Positions 47,136-55,754 of a stretch of DNA of 64,000 bases are shown here, in pieces. The notes under the pieces were generated by a model. The model saw nothing but the letters and a program-made list of their open reading frames with translations. It was not told the DNA's origin and searched no databases. How positions within the stretch are numbered: position 1 is the first letter of the stretch; each line of letters opens with the position of its first letter. The translations under genes and the position numbers were made by a program. Origin of the DNA: Clostridium estertheticum subsp. estertheticum (GTDB taxonomy: Bacteria; Bacillota; Clostridia; Clostridiales; Clostridiaceae); contig NZ_CP015756.1 in NCBI RefSeq assembly GCF_001877035.1, forward strand, positions 239,001 through 303,000, in the 5' to 3' direction.

Positions 47136-47151
47136 TGCTAGTCTTTTGTAT
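47136..47151. terminator. Right arm of the IS-split terminator
   Basis: TGCTAGTCTTTTGTAT, exact reverse complement of 45614-45629; 8 bp before the rimI stop on the minus strand. Confidence 0.7.
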
Positions 47152-47158
47152 ATTTTAT

Positions 47159-47608
47159 CTATAGGTTACGGTTCCACATGATTACAGCATCTTCGCCGTT
47201 ATCTTCGTAATAATGACGCCTTAAACCTTCTTGCTGAAAACCATATTTTTCATATAAGTTTATAGCAATAAAATTTGAGCTTCTAACTTCTAGGGTTATT
47301 GCTGTAACTTTATGTTTCCTACAAAGCCTAAATAAAGCCTCAACAATAATATTGCCAGCACCATTACCACGGGCCTCGGGGTGAACTGCAATATTAGTTA
47401 CATGAGCTTCATCTATAATTACCCACATTCCACCATAACCTACTATTGTATTACCTTTTTTTAATACAACGTATTTAGCAAACTTATTATCTAGTTCACT
47501 TTGGAGTGAGTCTAAGCTCCAGGAGATAGGAAAGCTTAACTCACTAATATTGAGTATGGATTTAATAGATGATTCATCCATTGGGTAAATTTTAAAGTCG
47601 TTATTCAT
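47159..47608 (-). CDS. rimI: Ribosomal protein S18-alanine N-acetyltransferase
   Basis: GNAT-family acetyltransferase. 149 residues; acetyl-CoA loop EARGNGAGNIIVEAL (Q/R-x-x-G-x-G/A), then EVRSSNFIAINLYEKYGFQQEGLRRHYY (key NLYEKYGFQQEGLRR), the RimI signature. Overlaps the end of tsaB by 8 bp; the tsaE-tsaB-rimI order is the standard bacterial operon. Confidence 0.95.
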   Translation of the reverse strand: MNNDFKIYPMDESSIKSILNISELSFPISWSLDSLQSELDNKFAKYVVLKKGNTIVGYGGMWVIIDEAHVTNIAVHPEARGNGAGNIIVEALFRLCRKHKVTAITLEVRSSNFIAINLYEKYGFQQEGLRRHYYEDNGEDAVIMWNRNL

Positions 47609-48314
47609 TTTTCCTTTGCCTCATCTTTTCTTCATACTCACGCTCAGCTTGAGGTTTACGTAGGTAAATAGGGACAGATGCATATATGTCATCAAAAGTT
47701 CCATTAGATAAAAGTTTAAGACCTAATTCTCCAAGAGAGGTTGCCTTGGCTAGATTTAAATGATCTGGTGCAAAACTTACATTAGGTAAATTTGTTATAA
47801 GTTTTTCTTTGAATTTTAAGGTCCCATCTCCCACAAAGGATATGGTGCAATCCTTATCTTTAAGCATAGTTATTAATTCGTCTATTGATATATTAATGTA
47901 GTCACTGATACGATTAAGTTTTTTATCCTCAAAGGTATAGAGGGCGGTATAAACATTATCTCTTAAGGCATCTAGTATAGGACAAATAATTCCATCCGTA
48001 TAAGCCAAGTTATATGCTAAAGAATCCAATGTAGATACGGTCACAAATGGCTTATTTGTGCCTTGGCTTAATCCTTTTATGGTAGCCATACCTATTCTAA
48101 GGCCTGTAAAGGAACCAGGGCCTTTTGAGGCTACAAACGCGTCAATATCATCTATGCTCATTTGTGTATTTTTAAATAATTCATCAATTATGGGCATTAG
48201 TATTTGGGAATGTTGTTTTTTATAATTAAAGGTTATTTCACCAAGGACTTTGTTATCGTCGAGGATTGCACAAGTTGCAGATTGCGTAGCAGAATCTAGA
48301 CTTAAAATTTTCAT
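47601..48314 (-). CDS. tsaB: tRNA t6A factor TsaB
   Basis: Pseudo-ASKHA scaffold of the TsaD-TsaB-TsaE complex that transfers threonylcarbamoyl to tRNA. 237 residues; N-terminal ILSLDSATQSATCAI and KGPGSFTGLRIGMATIKGL are typical. Overlaps tsaE by 4 bp. Sua5 for the preceding step is encoded at 2703. Confidence 0.96.
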   Translation of the reverse strand: MKILSLDSATQSATCAILDDNKVLGEITFNYKKQHSQILMPIIDELFKNTQMSIDDIDAFVASKGPGSFTGLRIGMATIKGLSQGTNKPFVTVSTLDSLAYNLAYTDGIICPILDALRDNVYTALYTFEDKKLNRISDYINISIDELITMLKDKDCTISFVGDGTLKFKEKLITNLPNVSFAPDHLNLAKATSLGELGLKLLSNGTFDDIYASVPIYLRKPQAEREYEEKMRQRKNE

Positions 48315-48778
48315 AGTATTATCTCCTTTACATAATCGTATCTTTTATCAGAATACTCAATACTGATCTTTCTATAATTATCGCAAAGCTCAGGGAGCTT
48401 TTCTATAGTTATGGTTAATTTGTTTGGTGGAATTATTTCTTCAATGTAATTAGCCCATTCAATAACACTAACTCCATCGCTAAATATATACTCATCAAAG
48501 CCTATAGCTTCTATTTCATCCGGGTCATTTACTCTGTAGACATCAAAATGATATAATTTTAATCTTCCAGTATATTCATTTACAATAGTAAAAGTAGGAC
48601 TTGTAATATTGTCTTTAATATCTAAGCCTTTTGCAATTCCCTTAGTTAAATGAGTTTTACCAGTGCCTAAGTCACCGATTAGGCAAATTATGTCACCTGG
48701 ATTCACAAGTGAGCCTATTAACTCTCCTATTTTATAAGTTTCGTCAACTGTTGTTACTATGTATTCCATAAGTTTCAC
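48311..48778 (-). CDS. tsaE: tRNA t6A factor TsaE (ATPase)
   Basis: P-loop ATPase required for turnover of the t6A complex. 155 residues; Walker A GDLGTGKTHLTKG (about 36-48), switch region SPTFTIVNEY, and HFDVYRVNDPDEIEAIGFDEY (key HFDVYRVNDPDE). First gene of the tsaE-tsaB-rimI operon; its start follows GGTGA. Confidence 0.96.
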   Translation of the reverse strand: MKLMEYIVTTVDETYKIGELIGSLVNPGDIICLIGDLGTGKTHLTKGIAKGLDIKDNITSPTFTIVNEYTGRLKLYHFDVYRVNDPDEIEAIGFDEYIFSDGVSVIEWANYIEEIIPPNKLTITIEKLPELCDNYRKISIEYSDKRYDYVKEIIL

Positions 48779-48849
48779 CTCATTAAATATTTTATCCTAA
48801 AACATAAAAAAAGAAAAGGGCTAAAAAGGGCTAAAGATATAAAAAACTC

Positions 48850-48878
48850 TTGCATTTTATTATAAAACATGATATAAT
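48850..48878 (+). promoter_or_regulatory. Promoter of the tRNA-Trp genes
   Basis: TTGCAT (48850-48855), 17-bp spacer, TATAAT (48873-48878). Confidence 0.75.
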
Positions 48879-48891
48879 TTGAATGTATTTT

Positions 48892-48967
48892 AGGGGTATA
48901 GCTCAGTTGGTAGAGTAGTGGTCTCCAAAACCATTGGTTGTAGGTTCGAGCCCTACTACCCCTGCCA
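48892..48967 (+). tRNA. tRNA-Trp (CCA), copy 1
   Basis: Acceptor AGGGGTA / TACCCCT, anticodon CCA in CTCCAAA, T-arm GGTTCGAGCCC, encoded CCA end. Confidence 0.95.
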
Positions 48968-49012
48968 TTTTTATGTTTTAGGTTTTATGTTTTTTGTCTT
49001 AAAAGTTAATAA

Positions 49013-49088
49013 AGGGGTATGGCTCAATTGGTAGAGTAGTGGTCTCCAAAACCATTGGTTGTAGGTTCGAGTCCTACTACCCCTGCCA
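49013..49088 (+). tRNA. tRNA-Trp (CCA), copy 2
   Basis: Nearly identical to copy 1; differs in the D-arm (GGCTCAATTGG versus AGCTCAGTTGG) and one T-arm base (GAGTCC versus GAGCCC). Encoded CCA end. Confidence 0.95.
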
Positions 49089-49090
49089 GA

Positions 49091-49125
49091 TAAAACCTGT
49101 GAAATTATTTTCACGGGTTTTTACG
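49091..49125 (+). terminator. Terminator after the tRNA-Trp pair
   Basis: AAAACCTGTGAAA / TTTCACGGGTTTT (one G-U), TTT tract after. Confidence 0.85.
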
Positions 49126-49209
49126 TTTTAATAACATGAATTATTAAATTTAATATTAGTTTTACAAAAATAAGAAACAGGTTAAGATGCCTGCAACCGG
49201 AGGTATATA

Positions 49210-50190
49210 ATGCAACTATATGACATAGTAGTAATTGGAGGTGGTCCAGCGGGCCTTGCAGCTGCTATTTCAGCTAAAGAACATTATGAAGGAAAAGTTT
49301 TGATTTTAGAAAGAGAGAAACAATTAGGTGGAATCTTAAATCAGTGTATTCATAATGGATTTGGTAAAAATATTTTTAGTGAGGATTTGACGGGGCCAGA
49401 ATTTGTTCAGAAGTTTATAGATAAAATAAAGAAACTAAATATTTCATATAAATTAAACACTACTGTTTTAAATTTAAGTGATACTAAAGAAATTAATGTT
49501 GTGAACTCTGAGATTGGAACTTTCAAAATTTGTGCAAAAACTATAATAATTGCTACAGGATGCAGAGAGAGGCCAAGGGGATTTTCAAATCTGCCAGGTA
49601 GCAGATGTGCAGGTATTTACACTGTAGGGTGTGCACAGAAATTTGTAAATATTGAGGGCTATATGCCAGGGAAAGAAATAGTTATATTGGGCACAGGAGA
49701 CATTGCATTAACAGTAGCGAGAAGGCTAACAATTGAAGGTGCTAATGTTAAGGCAGTAATTGAGAGTAAAAATGTTATTGATGCAGTTGATAAAAAATTA
49801 TGTGATTCACTAAAGGATTTCAATATACCATTAAAAATGAGGCATAAGATTGTTGATATTCAAGGGAAAGGTAGAATCGAAGGTATTACTTTAGTAAAGA
49901 TAGATAGTAATAATGAAGTTATAAATGGCAGTGAGGAGCGTATTTCTTGTGATGCATTGCTTTTATCAGTAGATTTATATCCTGATAATGAACTGGCAAA
50001 GCAAGCTAGGATAGTAGTTAATTCATCAACAGGACGAATTAAATTGAATGAAAATTCACAAACAAATATAGGTGGTATTTTCGCGTGTGGAGGGGTAGTT
50101 CAGGGGTATAATTTTCATGAAAGTGTGGTAAAACAAAGCTATGCTATAGGCGAAAGTGCATCACTATATGCAAACAACTCTGAGATTTAA
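49210..50190 (+). CDS. FAD/NAD(P)-dependent oxidoreductase
   Basis: 326 residues, two-dinucleotide-binding-domain flavoprotein: FAD motif VVIGGGPAGLAAAISA at the N-terminus, ATG motif IIIATGCRERPRG, second Rossmann GTGDIALTVARRL, and C-terminal FAD motif GGIFACGGVVQGYNFHES. It resembles the flavoproteins that accompany GlpA-type glycerol-3-phosphate dehydrogenases and DUF1667 proteins in clostridial glycerol operons, but none of those partners is adjacent, so the substrate is open. RBS CCGGAGGT. Confidence 0.85.
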   Translation: MQLYDIVVIGGGPAGLAAAISAKEHYEGKVLILEREKQLGGILNQCIHNGFGKNIFSEDLTGPEFVQKFIDKIKKLNISYKLNTTVLNLSDTKEINVVNSEIGTFKICAKTIIIATGCRERPRGFSNLPGSRCAGIYTVGCAQKFVNIEGYMPGKEIVILGTGDIALTVARRLTIEGANVKAVIESKNVIDAVDKKLCDSLKDFNIPLKMRHKIVDIQGKGRIEGITLVKIDSNNEVINGSEERISCDALLLSVDLYPDNELAKQARIVVNSSTGRIKLNENSQTNIGGIFACGGVVQGYNFHESVVKQSYAIGESASLYANNSEI

Positions 50191-50209
50191 TAAAACAACA
50201 AAAATACTA

Positions 50210-50238
50210 TTGACATATTTTAATCTTAAGAATATAAT
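50210..50238 (+). promoter_or_regulatory. Promoter of the cysK leader
   Basis: TTGACA (50210-50215), 17-bp spacer, TATAAT (50233-50238): a full consensus match. Confidence 0.9.
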
Positions 50239-50244
50239 AAAGAA

Positions 50245-50590
50245 AAGTAATTCATACTGAAATACTAGGAAATACTAAGAAGAAGGAAAGTAATATAGGA
50301 AGAATTTACAGAGAGAGAGTCCAAAGTTGAGAAGACTCTTATAGGAAAATTATATGAAGTGCCCTTTGGAGTTATGTACCGAACAAGTCATGCAATAGTC
50401 TATAACAAGTAAAAGATGTTGTTATTTATTATTGAATGCCTCTGGTAGGCTGCATCGGGACTCACCCGTTATAGTGATAGAGCATAACGTTGTGCTTGAA
50501 AAAGTGGCGTTATAATCATTTTGGTGATTATAACTTAGAGTGGGACCACGAAGTAAAACTTCGTCTCTAATAATAGAGGAAGTTTTTTTT
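50245..50590 (+). promoter_or_regulatory. Cys-specific T-box leader of cysK-cysE
   Basis: Stem I closes by CCAAAG (50321-50326) with CTTTGG about 50 nt later; just before the 3' strand GAAGTGCC carries TGC, a cysteine specifier. The T-box sequence AGAGTGGGACCACGAAG (50537-50553) precedes the terminator AAACTTCGTCTCT...AGAGGAAGTTTTTTTT (to 50590). The UGGN bulge is UGGG, so it would meet the U73 discriminator of tRNA-Cys by a G-U pair. Uncharged tRNA-Cys should allow read-through to cysK. Confidence 0.85.
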
Positions 50591-50726
50591 GTACCCAAAA
50601 ACATATGAAATATTACAAAAATAAACAAATATGTGTCACTTTTTCATATTATGAGATTATACAAATGCGAAAATATGGATAGCTTTTAAAGGAAAATTAT
50701 TTAGTTTAAATTGGAGGGGTATTATT

Positions 50727-51638
50727 ATGATGTATAACAATGTTTTAGATATGATAGGTGGAACACCAGTTTTAAAGTTGAATAAACTAGTGAGTGTTGA
50801 CACGGCCGATGTATATGTGAAATTAGAAAAATATAATCCAGCTGGAAGTATAAAAGATAGGGCAGCTCTTGGTATGATAGAAAAAGCTGAAAAATTAGGA
50901 TTACTAAAGGAAGGTTTTACGATAGTTGAACCAACTAGTGGCAATATGGGAATAGCTTTAGCAATGATTGGTAGAATTAAGGGATATGATGTAATTATTG
51001 TAATGCCAGATAGCATGAGTGTTGAAAGACGTAGCTTAATAAAAGCATATGGCGCACAACTTGTCCTTACGGATGGTTCAAAGGGAATGAAGGGTGCTAT
51101 AAATAAAGCAAAAGAAATATCAGACGGAGATTCTAAATTCTTTTTACCACAACAATTTGTTAATATAGCAAATCCAGAAAAACATTATGAAACTACTGCA
51201 GAAGAAATTTTTAGTGATATATCAGATTTAGATGTTTTTGTAGCAGGAGTCGGAACTGGCGGAACAATTACTGGAGTAGGAAGAAGATTAAAAGAATTTA
51301 ATAAGGAAATTAAAATTGTTGCAGTTGAACCAGCAAAATCCCCAGTATTATCTGGTGGCGAACCAGGACCACATAAAATCCAAGGTATAGGAGCAGGTTT
51401 TACACCAGATATTTATGATAGTAGTGTTATTGATGAAATAATGCAAATAACTGATGAAGAGGCTTTCGATATAGCAAAAAGGCTTGCAAAAGAGGAAGGT
51501 ATATTAGTAGGAATTTCAACAGGAGCTAATGTTGCAGCAGCAATAAAAATTGCTAAAAAATTAGGCAAAGGCAAAAAAGTTGTTACAGTTGCTCCAGACG
51601 GCGGAGAAAAGTATATTTCAATGGGTATTTATGACTAA
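50727..51638 (+). CDS. cysK: Cysteine synthase (O-acetylserine thiol-lyase)
   Basis: PLP enzyme making cysteine from O-acetylserine and sulfide. 303 residues. PLP lysine in KYNPAGSIKDRAAL, substrate loop EPTSGNMGIALAMIG (usual TSGNTG has Met here), phosphate-binding GVGTGGTITGVGR, and GISTGANVAAA. ATG 50727 and 50730 are adjacent; GGAGGGG RBS. Next gene supplies its substrate. Confidence 0.96.
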   Translation: MMYNNVLDMIGGTPVLKLNKLVSVDTADVYVKLEKYNPAGSIKDRAALGMIEKAEKLGLLKEGFTIVEPTSGNMGIALAMIGRIKGYDVIIVMPDSMSVERRSLIKAYGAQLVLTDGSKGMKGAINKAKEISDGDSKFFLPQQFVNIANPEKHYETTAEEIFSDISDLDVFVAGVGTGGTITGVGRRLKEFNKEIKIVAVEPAKSPVLSGGEPGPHKIQGIGAGFTPDIYDSSVIDEIMQITDEEAFDIAKRLAKEEGILVGISTGANVAAAIKIAKKLGKGKKVVTVAPDGGEKYISMGIYD

Positions 51639-51715
51639 TTAGGGTAAGATCTAAACATTTATTTCTACTCTATAGATAAAAAGCACATAGAAATAGACTA
51701 ATGTGAGGGTTTAAG

Positions 51716-51755
51716 AACATAGAAATTCATATTTTAAAATATGGATTTCTATGTT
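51716..51755 (+). other. Long hairpin between cysK and cysE
   Basis: AACATAGAAATTCATATTTT followed at once by its near-perfect reverse complement (one G-U). No T-run, so not a standard terminator; perhaps an mRNA processing or stability element that sets the cysK/cysE ratio. Confidence 0.6.
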
Positions 51756-51788
51756 TACAAACTATAATTCTATAGGAGGAATTAATGT

Positions 51789-52373
51789 ATGTTTAAAACT
51801 TTACGATATGATATAAATAATATATTAGAAAAGGACCCAGCGGCTAAAAATTGGGCTGAAGTAATATTATTATATCCATGTATTCATGCTGTAATAATAT
51901 ATAGAATAGCCCATATGTTATATAATCATAAAATATTTTTTTTAGCTAGAGCTATATCTCAAATAGCTAGATTTTTTACTGGAATAGAAATTCATCCAGG
52001 GGCTAAGATTGGAAAAGGATTTTTTATAGATCATGGAACGGGAGTAGTCATCGGGGAAACTACGGAAATTGGAAACAATGTAACTTTGTACCAAGGGGTT
52101 ACTTTAGGTGGAACAGGTAAGGACACTGGTAAAAGACATCCTACTTTAGGAAATGATGTTATAGTTGGCGCTGGTGCAAAGATTCTTGGTCCCATTAAGA
52201 TCGGTACAGGGAGCAAAGTTGGTGCAAATGCTGTAGTATTAAAAGATGTATTACCAAAGGCAACTGCTGTAGGGATACCTGCTAGAGTTATTTTTGTAAA
52301 TGAATTAACAATAATTGAGATTAAAGATCACGCAGGCAATACTAAAAGAATGTACAATGATATGGTGATATAA
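51789..52373 (+). CDS. cysE: Serine O-acetyltransferase
   Basis: Acetylates serine with acetyl-CoA to O-acetylserine, first step of cysteine synthesis. 194 residues, the short EpsC-like form. N-terminal helices then a left-handed beta-helix of hexapeptide repeats: [23 protein letters not shown] (key [17 protein letters not shown]), [20 protein letters not shown] (key [12 protein letters not shown]). AGGAGG RBS. Controlled with cysK by the Cys T-box. Confidence 0.96.
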   Translation: MFKTLRYDINNILEKDPAAKNWAEVILLYPCIHAVIIYRIAHMLYNHKIFFLARAISQIARFFTGIEIHPGAKIGKGFFIDHGTGVVIGETTEIGNNVTLYQGVTLGGTGKDTGKRHPTLGNDVIVGAGAKILGPIKIGTGSKVGANAVVLKDVLPKATAVGIPARVIFVNELTIIEIKDHAGNTKRMYNDMVI

Positions 52374-52386
52374 AGGAAATGAAAAT

Positions 52387-53379
52387 ATGAGTATTAAAGA
52401 TGATATAATTGAGTTTTGCAGTATAAATGGTTTAGATGTTATAGGGTTTAGCGAATGTAGAATTTTTCATGAGCTAAATCCTTATTTTGATAAGAGAAAA
52501 AAACTAGGTCTAGAAAATGAGTTTGAAGAGAAAGAGTTAGATAAAAAGATAAATCCATTTATATATATGGAAGACGGGAAAACTATAATTTCTATTGCAT
52601 TTCCATATCTATATAATAATGATATAAGTGGAAAGGTATATTTTTCAAATTATACTATGGGAAGGGACTATCACCTTGTATTAATAGAATACATGAAAAA
52701 GATTTGTACATATATTGAGGAACTTGGTGCAAAAGCTATGTATTTTGTAGACAGTAATGCACTACCGGAGAGGTATATCGCAAGTCTTTGTGGATTAGGA
52801 TTCATAGGAAAAAACAATATGTTAATAACAAAAAGGTATGGATCATATGTTTTTTTAGGAGAAATTATAACGGATTTAATGATAGAGCCAGATAAAAGCG
52901 TTACGCAAAAATGTGGTGATTGTGAAATATGTCTGTCATCGTGTCCTACAAGTGCTATAGTTAAAGGGAAAGTTGGAATAAATAATAACTCTAATATATG
53001 TTTGTCCTATATAACTCAGAAAAAAGATATAGAGGATTTATGGTTTGAAAAACTAGGTGGAAGACTATTTGGTTGTGATACTTGCCAGAAAGTTTGCCCA
53101 TACAATAAAAAAGTTGAATGGAGTGTTATTAAAGAATTTAAACCTTATGAACATATGAAAACACCTGAGCTTAAGGTATTAATGAATATTGATAATAAAT
53201 TATTTAAAGATATGTACAAAATAACTTCTTGTGGATGGAGAGGTAAAAATATTATTAAAAGGAATGCAATTATTAATGCGTTTATTATTGAAAAAGTTGA
53301 AATTATAGCCCTGCAGAAAGATACATCACCTTATATAAGAGATTATTATTATAGACTTTTAAAGTTTTTCAAATTATAA
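52387..53379 (+). CDS. queG: Epoxyqueuosine reductase
   Basis: Cobalamin- and Fe-S-dependent enzyme that completes queuosine in tRNA wobble position 34. 330 residues. Two [4Fe-4S] motifs: C176-x2-C179-x2-C182-x3-CP, and C230-x2-C233-x3-CP (CDTCQKVCPYNK). The VDSNALPERYIASLCGLGFIGKNNML region (key ERYIASLCGLGFIGKNN) is typical for QueG. The usual C-terminal HEAT repeat is short. 14 bp after cysE. Confidence 0.95.
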   Translation: MSIKDDIIEFCSINGLDVIGFSECRIFHELNPYFDKRKKLGLENEFEEKELDKKINPFIYMEDGKTIISIAFPYLYNNDISGKVYFSNYTMGRDYHLVLIEYMKKICTYIEELGAKAMYFVDSNALPERYIASLCGLGFIGKNNMLITKRYGSYVFLGEIITDLMIEPDKSVTQKCGDCEICLSSCPTSAIVKGKVGINNNSNICLSYITQKKDIEDLWFEKLGGRLFGCDTCQKVCPYNKKVEWSVIKEFKPYEHMKTPELKVLMNIDNKLFKDMYKITSCGWRGKNIIKRNAIINAFIIEKVEIIALQKDTSPYIRDYYYRLLKFFKL

Positions 53380-53417
53380 TATTTCTATAGTCATTATTTA
53401 TGAAAGGTGGAATTTAG

Positions 53418-54125
53418 ATGCTTTCGAAATCTATGTTAGGAATAATAAATATTTTGCCAGATAAGGTTGTAGCATTTATAGCAAAATATTTATTAGATTC
53501 ATATATTAACAAATATGCAAATATTAAAACGCACGGAATGGAGAAAATCAAGGATATAAAGGCGCCCATAATTTTCATATGCAATCATTTAAGTAATGCA
53601 GATGGCATAATTATGAACAGGCTATTAAAGGATAATAATGTAACTTTTGTTGCAGGGGTAAAGCTAACAGATAATAGGCTTACTAAGTTAGGCTTTTTTG
53701 TAGCGAAAACTATACAAGTACATCCTAATTCGCCAGATAAAGACGCTATATCTAAAATAGTTAATACGCTAAAACAAGGTAATAATATTATGATGTTTCC
53801 AGAAGGAACTAGAAGCAGAAGTGGAAAGATGATAGAGGGTAAGCGAGGTCTTATATTAATGGCTAAATTATCAAAGGCAACAATCCTTCCAATGGGTATT
53901 TGGGGAACAGAAAAGTTATTACCAATTGATGAAAGTGATATGGCGTTAGAAAGATTTCATCATGCTGATGTAAATATTAGTATTGGTGATTCTATTATGA
54001 TTCCAAGTAAAAATAAAGATGAAGCTCGCGATGAATACTATGATAGAGTTATGAATGAAATAATGTCGGGTATAGCGGTACTTCTTCCTGAGCAGTATAG
54101 GGGAGTATATTCACAAAATAAATAG
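53418..54125 (+). CDS. plsC: 1-acyl-sn-glycerol-3-phosphate acyltransferase family protein
   Basis: Membrane-associated acyltransferase that makes phosphatidic acid. 235 residues. Motif I NHLSNADG (H-x4-D), motif III FPEGTRSRSGKM, and motif IV PMGIWGTEKLLP. GAAAGGTGG before the ATG. Between queG and nth in one direction. Confidence 0.92.
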   Translation: MLSKSMLGIINILPDKVVAFIAKYLLDSYINKYANIKTHGMEKIKDIKAPIIFICNHLSNADGIIMNRLLKDNNVTFVAGVKLTDNRLTKLGFFVAKTIQVHPNSPDKDAISKIVNTLKQGNNIMMFPEGTRSRSGKMIEGKRGLILMAKLSKATILPMGIWGTEKLLPIDESDMALERFHHADVNISIGDSIMIPSKNKDEARDEYYDRVMNEIMSGIAVLLPEQYRGVYSQNK

Positions 54126-54139
54126 AGAAAAATAAGTAG

Positions 54140-54784
54140 GTGATTTATATAAATAAAAAAACTATTAAAGTAGTTCTTGAAATTCTTAACGAAACATATA
54201 CAGGCGTAAAGTGTGGACTTGATTTTACAAACCATTATGAACTTTTAGTATCAACAATATTATCAGCACAATGTACAGATGTAAGGGTTAATGTTGTTGC
54301 AAAGAAGCTATATGCAAAATATAATACTCCAGAGGCTATGATTACATTATCAAAAGAAGAACTAGGAGAAAAAATTAAGAGCTGTGGTTTTTATAACAAT
54401 AAGAGCAAAAACATTTTGGGTGCTACAAAACTTTTATTAGAAAAATATGGAGGTGTAGTGCCTAGAACTATGGAAGAATTAATACAGCTTCCGGGAGTTG
54501 GGAGAAAAACTGCTAATGTAGTCCTATCAAATGCATTCGGAATCCCAGCTATTGCTGTAGACACTCATGTTTTTAGAGTTTCAAAAAGAATTGGGCTTGC
54601 ATCGGGGAAAAATGTTGAAATTGTAGAACAAGAGCTTATGAAAAATATTCCAAGAAAAATGTGGAGTGATGCTCATCATTTTATTATATGGCATGGGCGA
54701 GAAATATGTAAGGCTAGGAAACCTAATTGTGAGGTGTGTCCTATAGCACCTTATTGCGAATTTTTAAATGGGAAATCTAAGTGA
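54140..54784 (+). CDS. nth: Endonuclease III
   Basis: Base-excision repair DNA glycosylase/AP lyase for oxidised pyrimidines. About 214 residues. Helix-hairpin-helix LPGVGRKTANVVLSNAF with catalytic Lys, catalytic Asp in AVDTHVFRVSKR, and C-terminal [4Fe-4S] loop C-x6-C-x2-C-x5-C (CKARKPNCEVCPIAPYC). The start is unclear: GTG 54140 has no RBS, while AGGTGA overlapping it would fit a non-standard ATA codon at 54149. Confidence 0.94.
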   Translation: MIYINKKTIKVVLEILNETYTGVKCGLDFTNHYELLVSTILSAQCTDVRVNVVAKKLYAKYNTPEAMITLSKEELGEKIKSCGFYNNKSKNILGATKLLLEKYGGVVPRTMEELIQLPGVGRKTANVVLSNAFGIPAIAVDTHVFRVSKRIGLASGKNVEIVEQELMKNIPRKMWSDAHHFIIWHGREICKARKPNCEVCPIAPYCEFLNGKSK

Positions 54785-54817
54785 TTATTATATTTACATA
54801 TAATAAGGAGCTTTCTT

Positions 54818-54950
54818 AACGACATTTCAGAAGGAGAGTCTCCCACTTCTATAAGTGGGAGTTATATACCCTAACAAATAGAAAACTTTAGTGGGAATAT
54901 AAATCTCCTTCTGAAGTCGTTAATATTTCAGCGACCCAGGAGATGATTTA
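54818..54950 (+). repeat. Dispersed hairpin repeat, copy 3 (most intact)
   Basis: 133 bp, 33 bp after the nth stop. Outer arms TTTCAGAAGGAGA / TCTCCTTCTGAA plus AACGA / TCGTT, inner hairpin CTCCCACTT CTAT AAGTGGGAG, and tail AATATTTCAGCGACCCAGGA then GATGATTTA. Same length as copy 1. Confidence 0.88.
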
Positions 54951-55133
54951 ATATCAGTGAAAGAAGAATAGTTAAGGATACATAAGGAAAGTATATATTG
55001 GTTAAAATGTTTTAAAATCTTTTATCAAAGATTTATGCATTTATGCTAATATGTGCTTTCTTTTTATATAATTATACTGGTAATTATAGATTCAGTGTAA
55101 TTAATGCTATATAATGAAGGGGAGGTGGAGCGA

Positions 55134-55724
55134 ATGAATTATAATGAGGAAACTTTAAGTAAACTAGTTGAGGAAATTGTAGGTGCAAAAGATATTAGTT
55201 TAGTAGAAATACCATGTGTGGACTTATATATGGATCAGGTTACAACCTTTTTTAATGAAAAGCTTGGAAGTCTTAAAAGAAATGAAGAGGATAAAATCCT
55301 TACAAAAACAATGATTAACAACTACACTAAAGGTAAGGTTTTGATGCCAGCGAAAAATAAAAAATATACTAATGAGCATATTATTTTACTTACACTTATT
55401 TATAATTTGAAACAAACTATATCAATTAGTGATATTAATACTTTATTTGATCCTATTATTGATATAAAAGCCCCACAAAGCATAAGTGTACCATTAGGTG
55501 ATTTATATAATGATTTTTTGGATATTAAGGAAGTGCAAAATAAAGAATTTGCACGAGATATAGATAAAGATGCTAAATTTATAAAAGAAAAAATTAAAGA
55601 AATGGGAAAAGAAGGCGGAGAGTTATTAGAATTAATATTAATGATCCTGTTGCTTACAAATAAAGCAAATATGCAAAAGAGAATGGCAGAAAAATTGATT
55701 GATAATTTTTTAAAAAAAAAATAA
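55134..55724 (+). CDS. DUF1836 domain protein
   Basis: 196 residues, all-helical appearance. N-terminal part (NYTKGKVLMPAKNKKYTNEHI) looks like a MerR-like winged helix: the segment from TKTMINNYTKGKVLMP to HIILLTLIYNLKQTISISDI resembles the DUF1836 family. Function unknown; a DNA-binding role is inferred from the HTH-like N-terminus. GGAGGTG sets ATG 55134. Followed 30 bp later by pepT. Confidence 0.8.
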   Translation: MNYNEETLSKLVEEIVGAKDISLVEIPCVDLYMDQVTTFFNEKLGSLKRNEEDKILTKTMINNYTKGKVLMPAKNKKYTNEHIILLTLIYNLKQTISISDINTLFDPIIDIKAPQSISVPLGDLYNDFLDIKEVQNKEFARDIDKDAKFIKEKIKEMGKEGGELLELILMILLLTNKANMQKRMAEKLIDNFLKKK

Positions 55725-55754
55725 TAAATCATTATAAAATAGGGAGATGGCAAT

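Noticed and set aside
50422-50628. 68-codon antisense ORF in the cysK leader
   Set aside because: The region is a T-box RNA on the + strand, and the ORF has no RBS.
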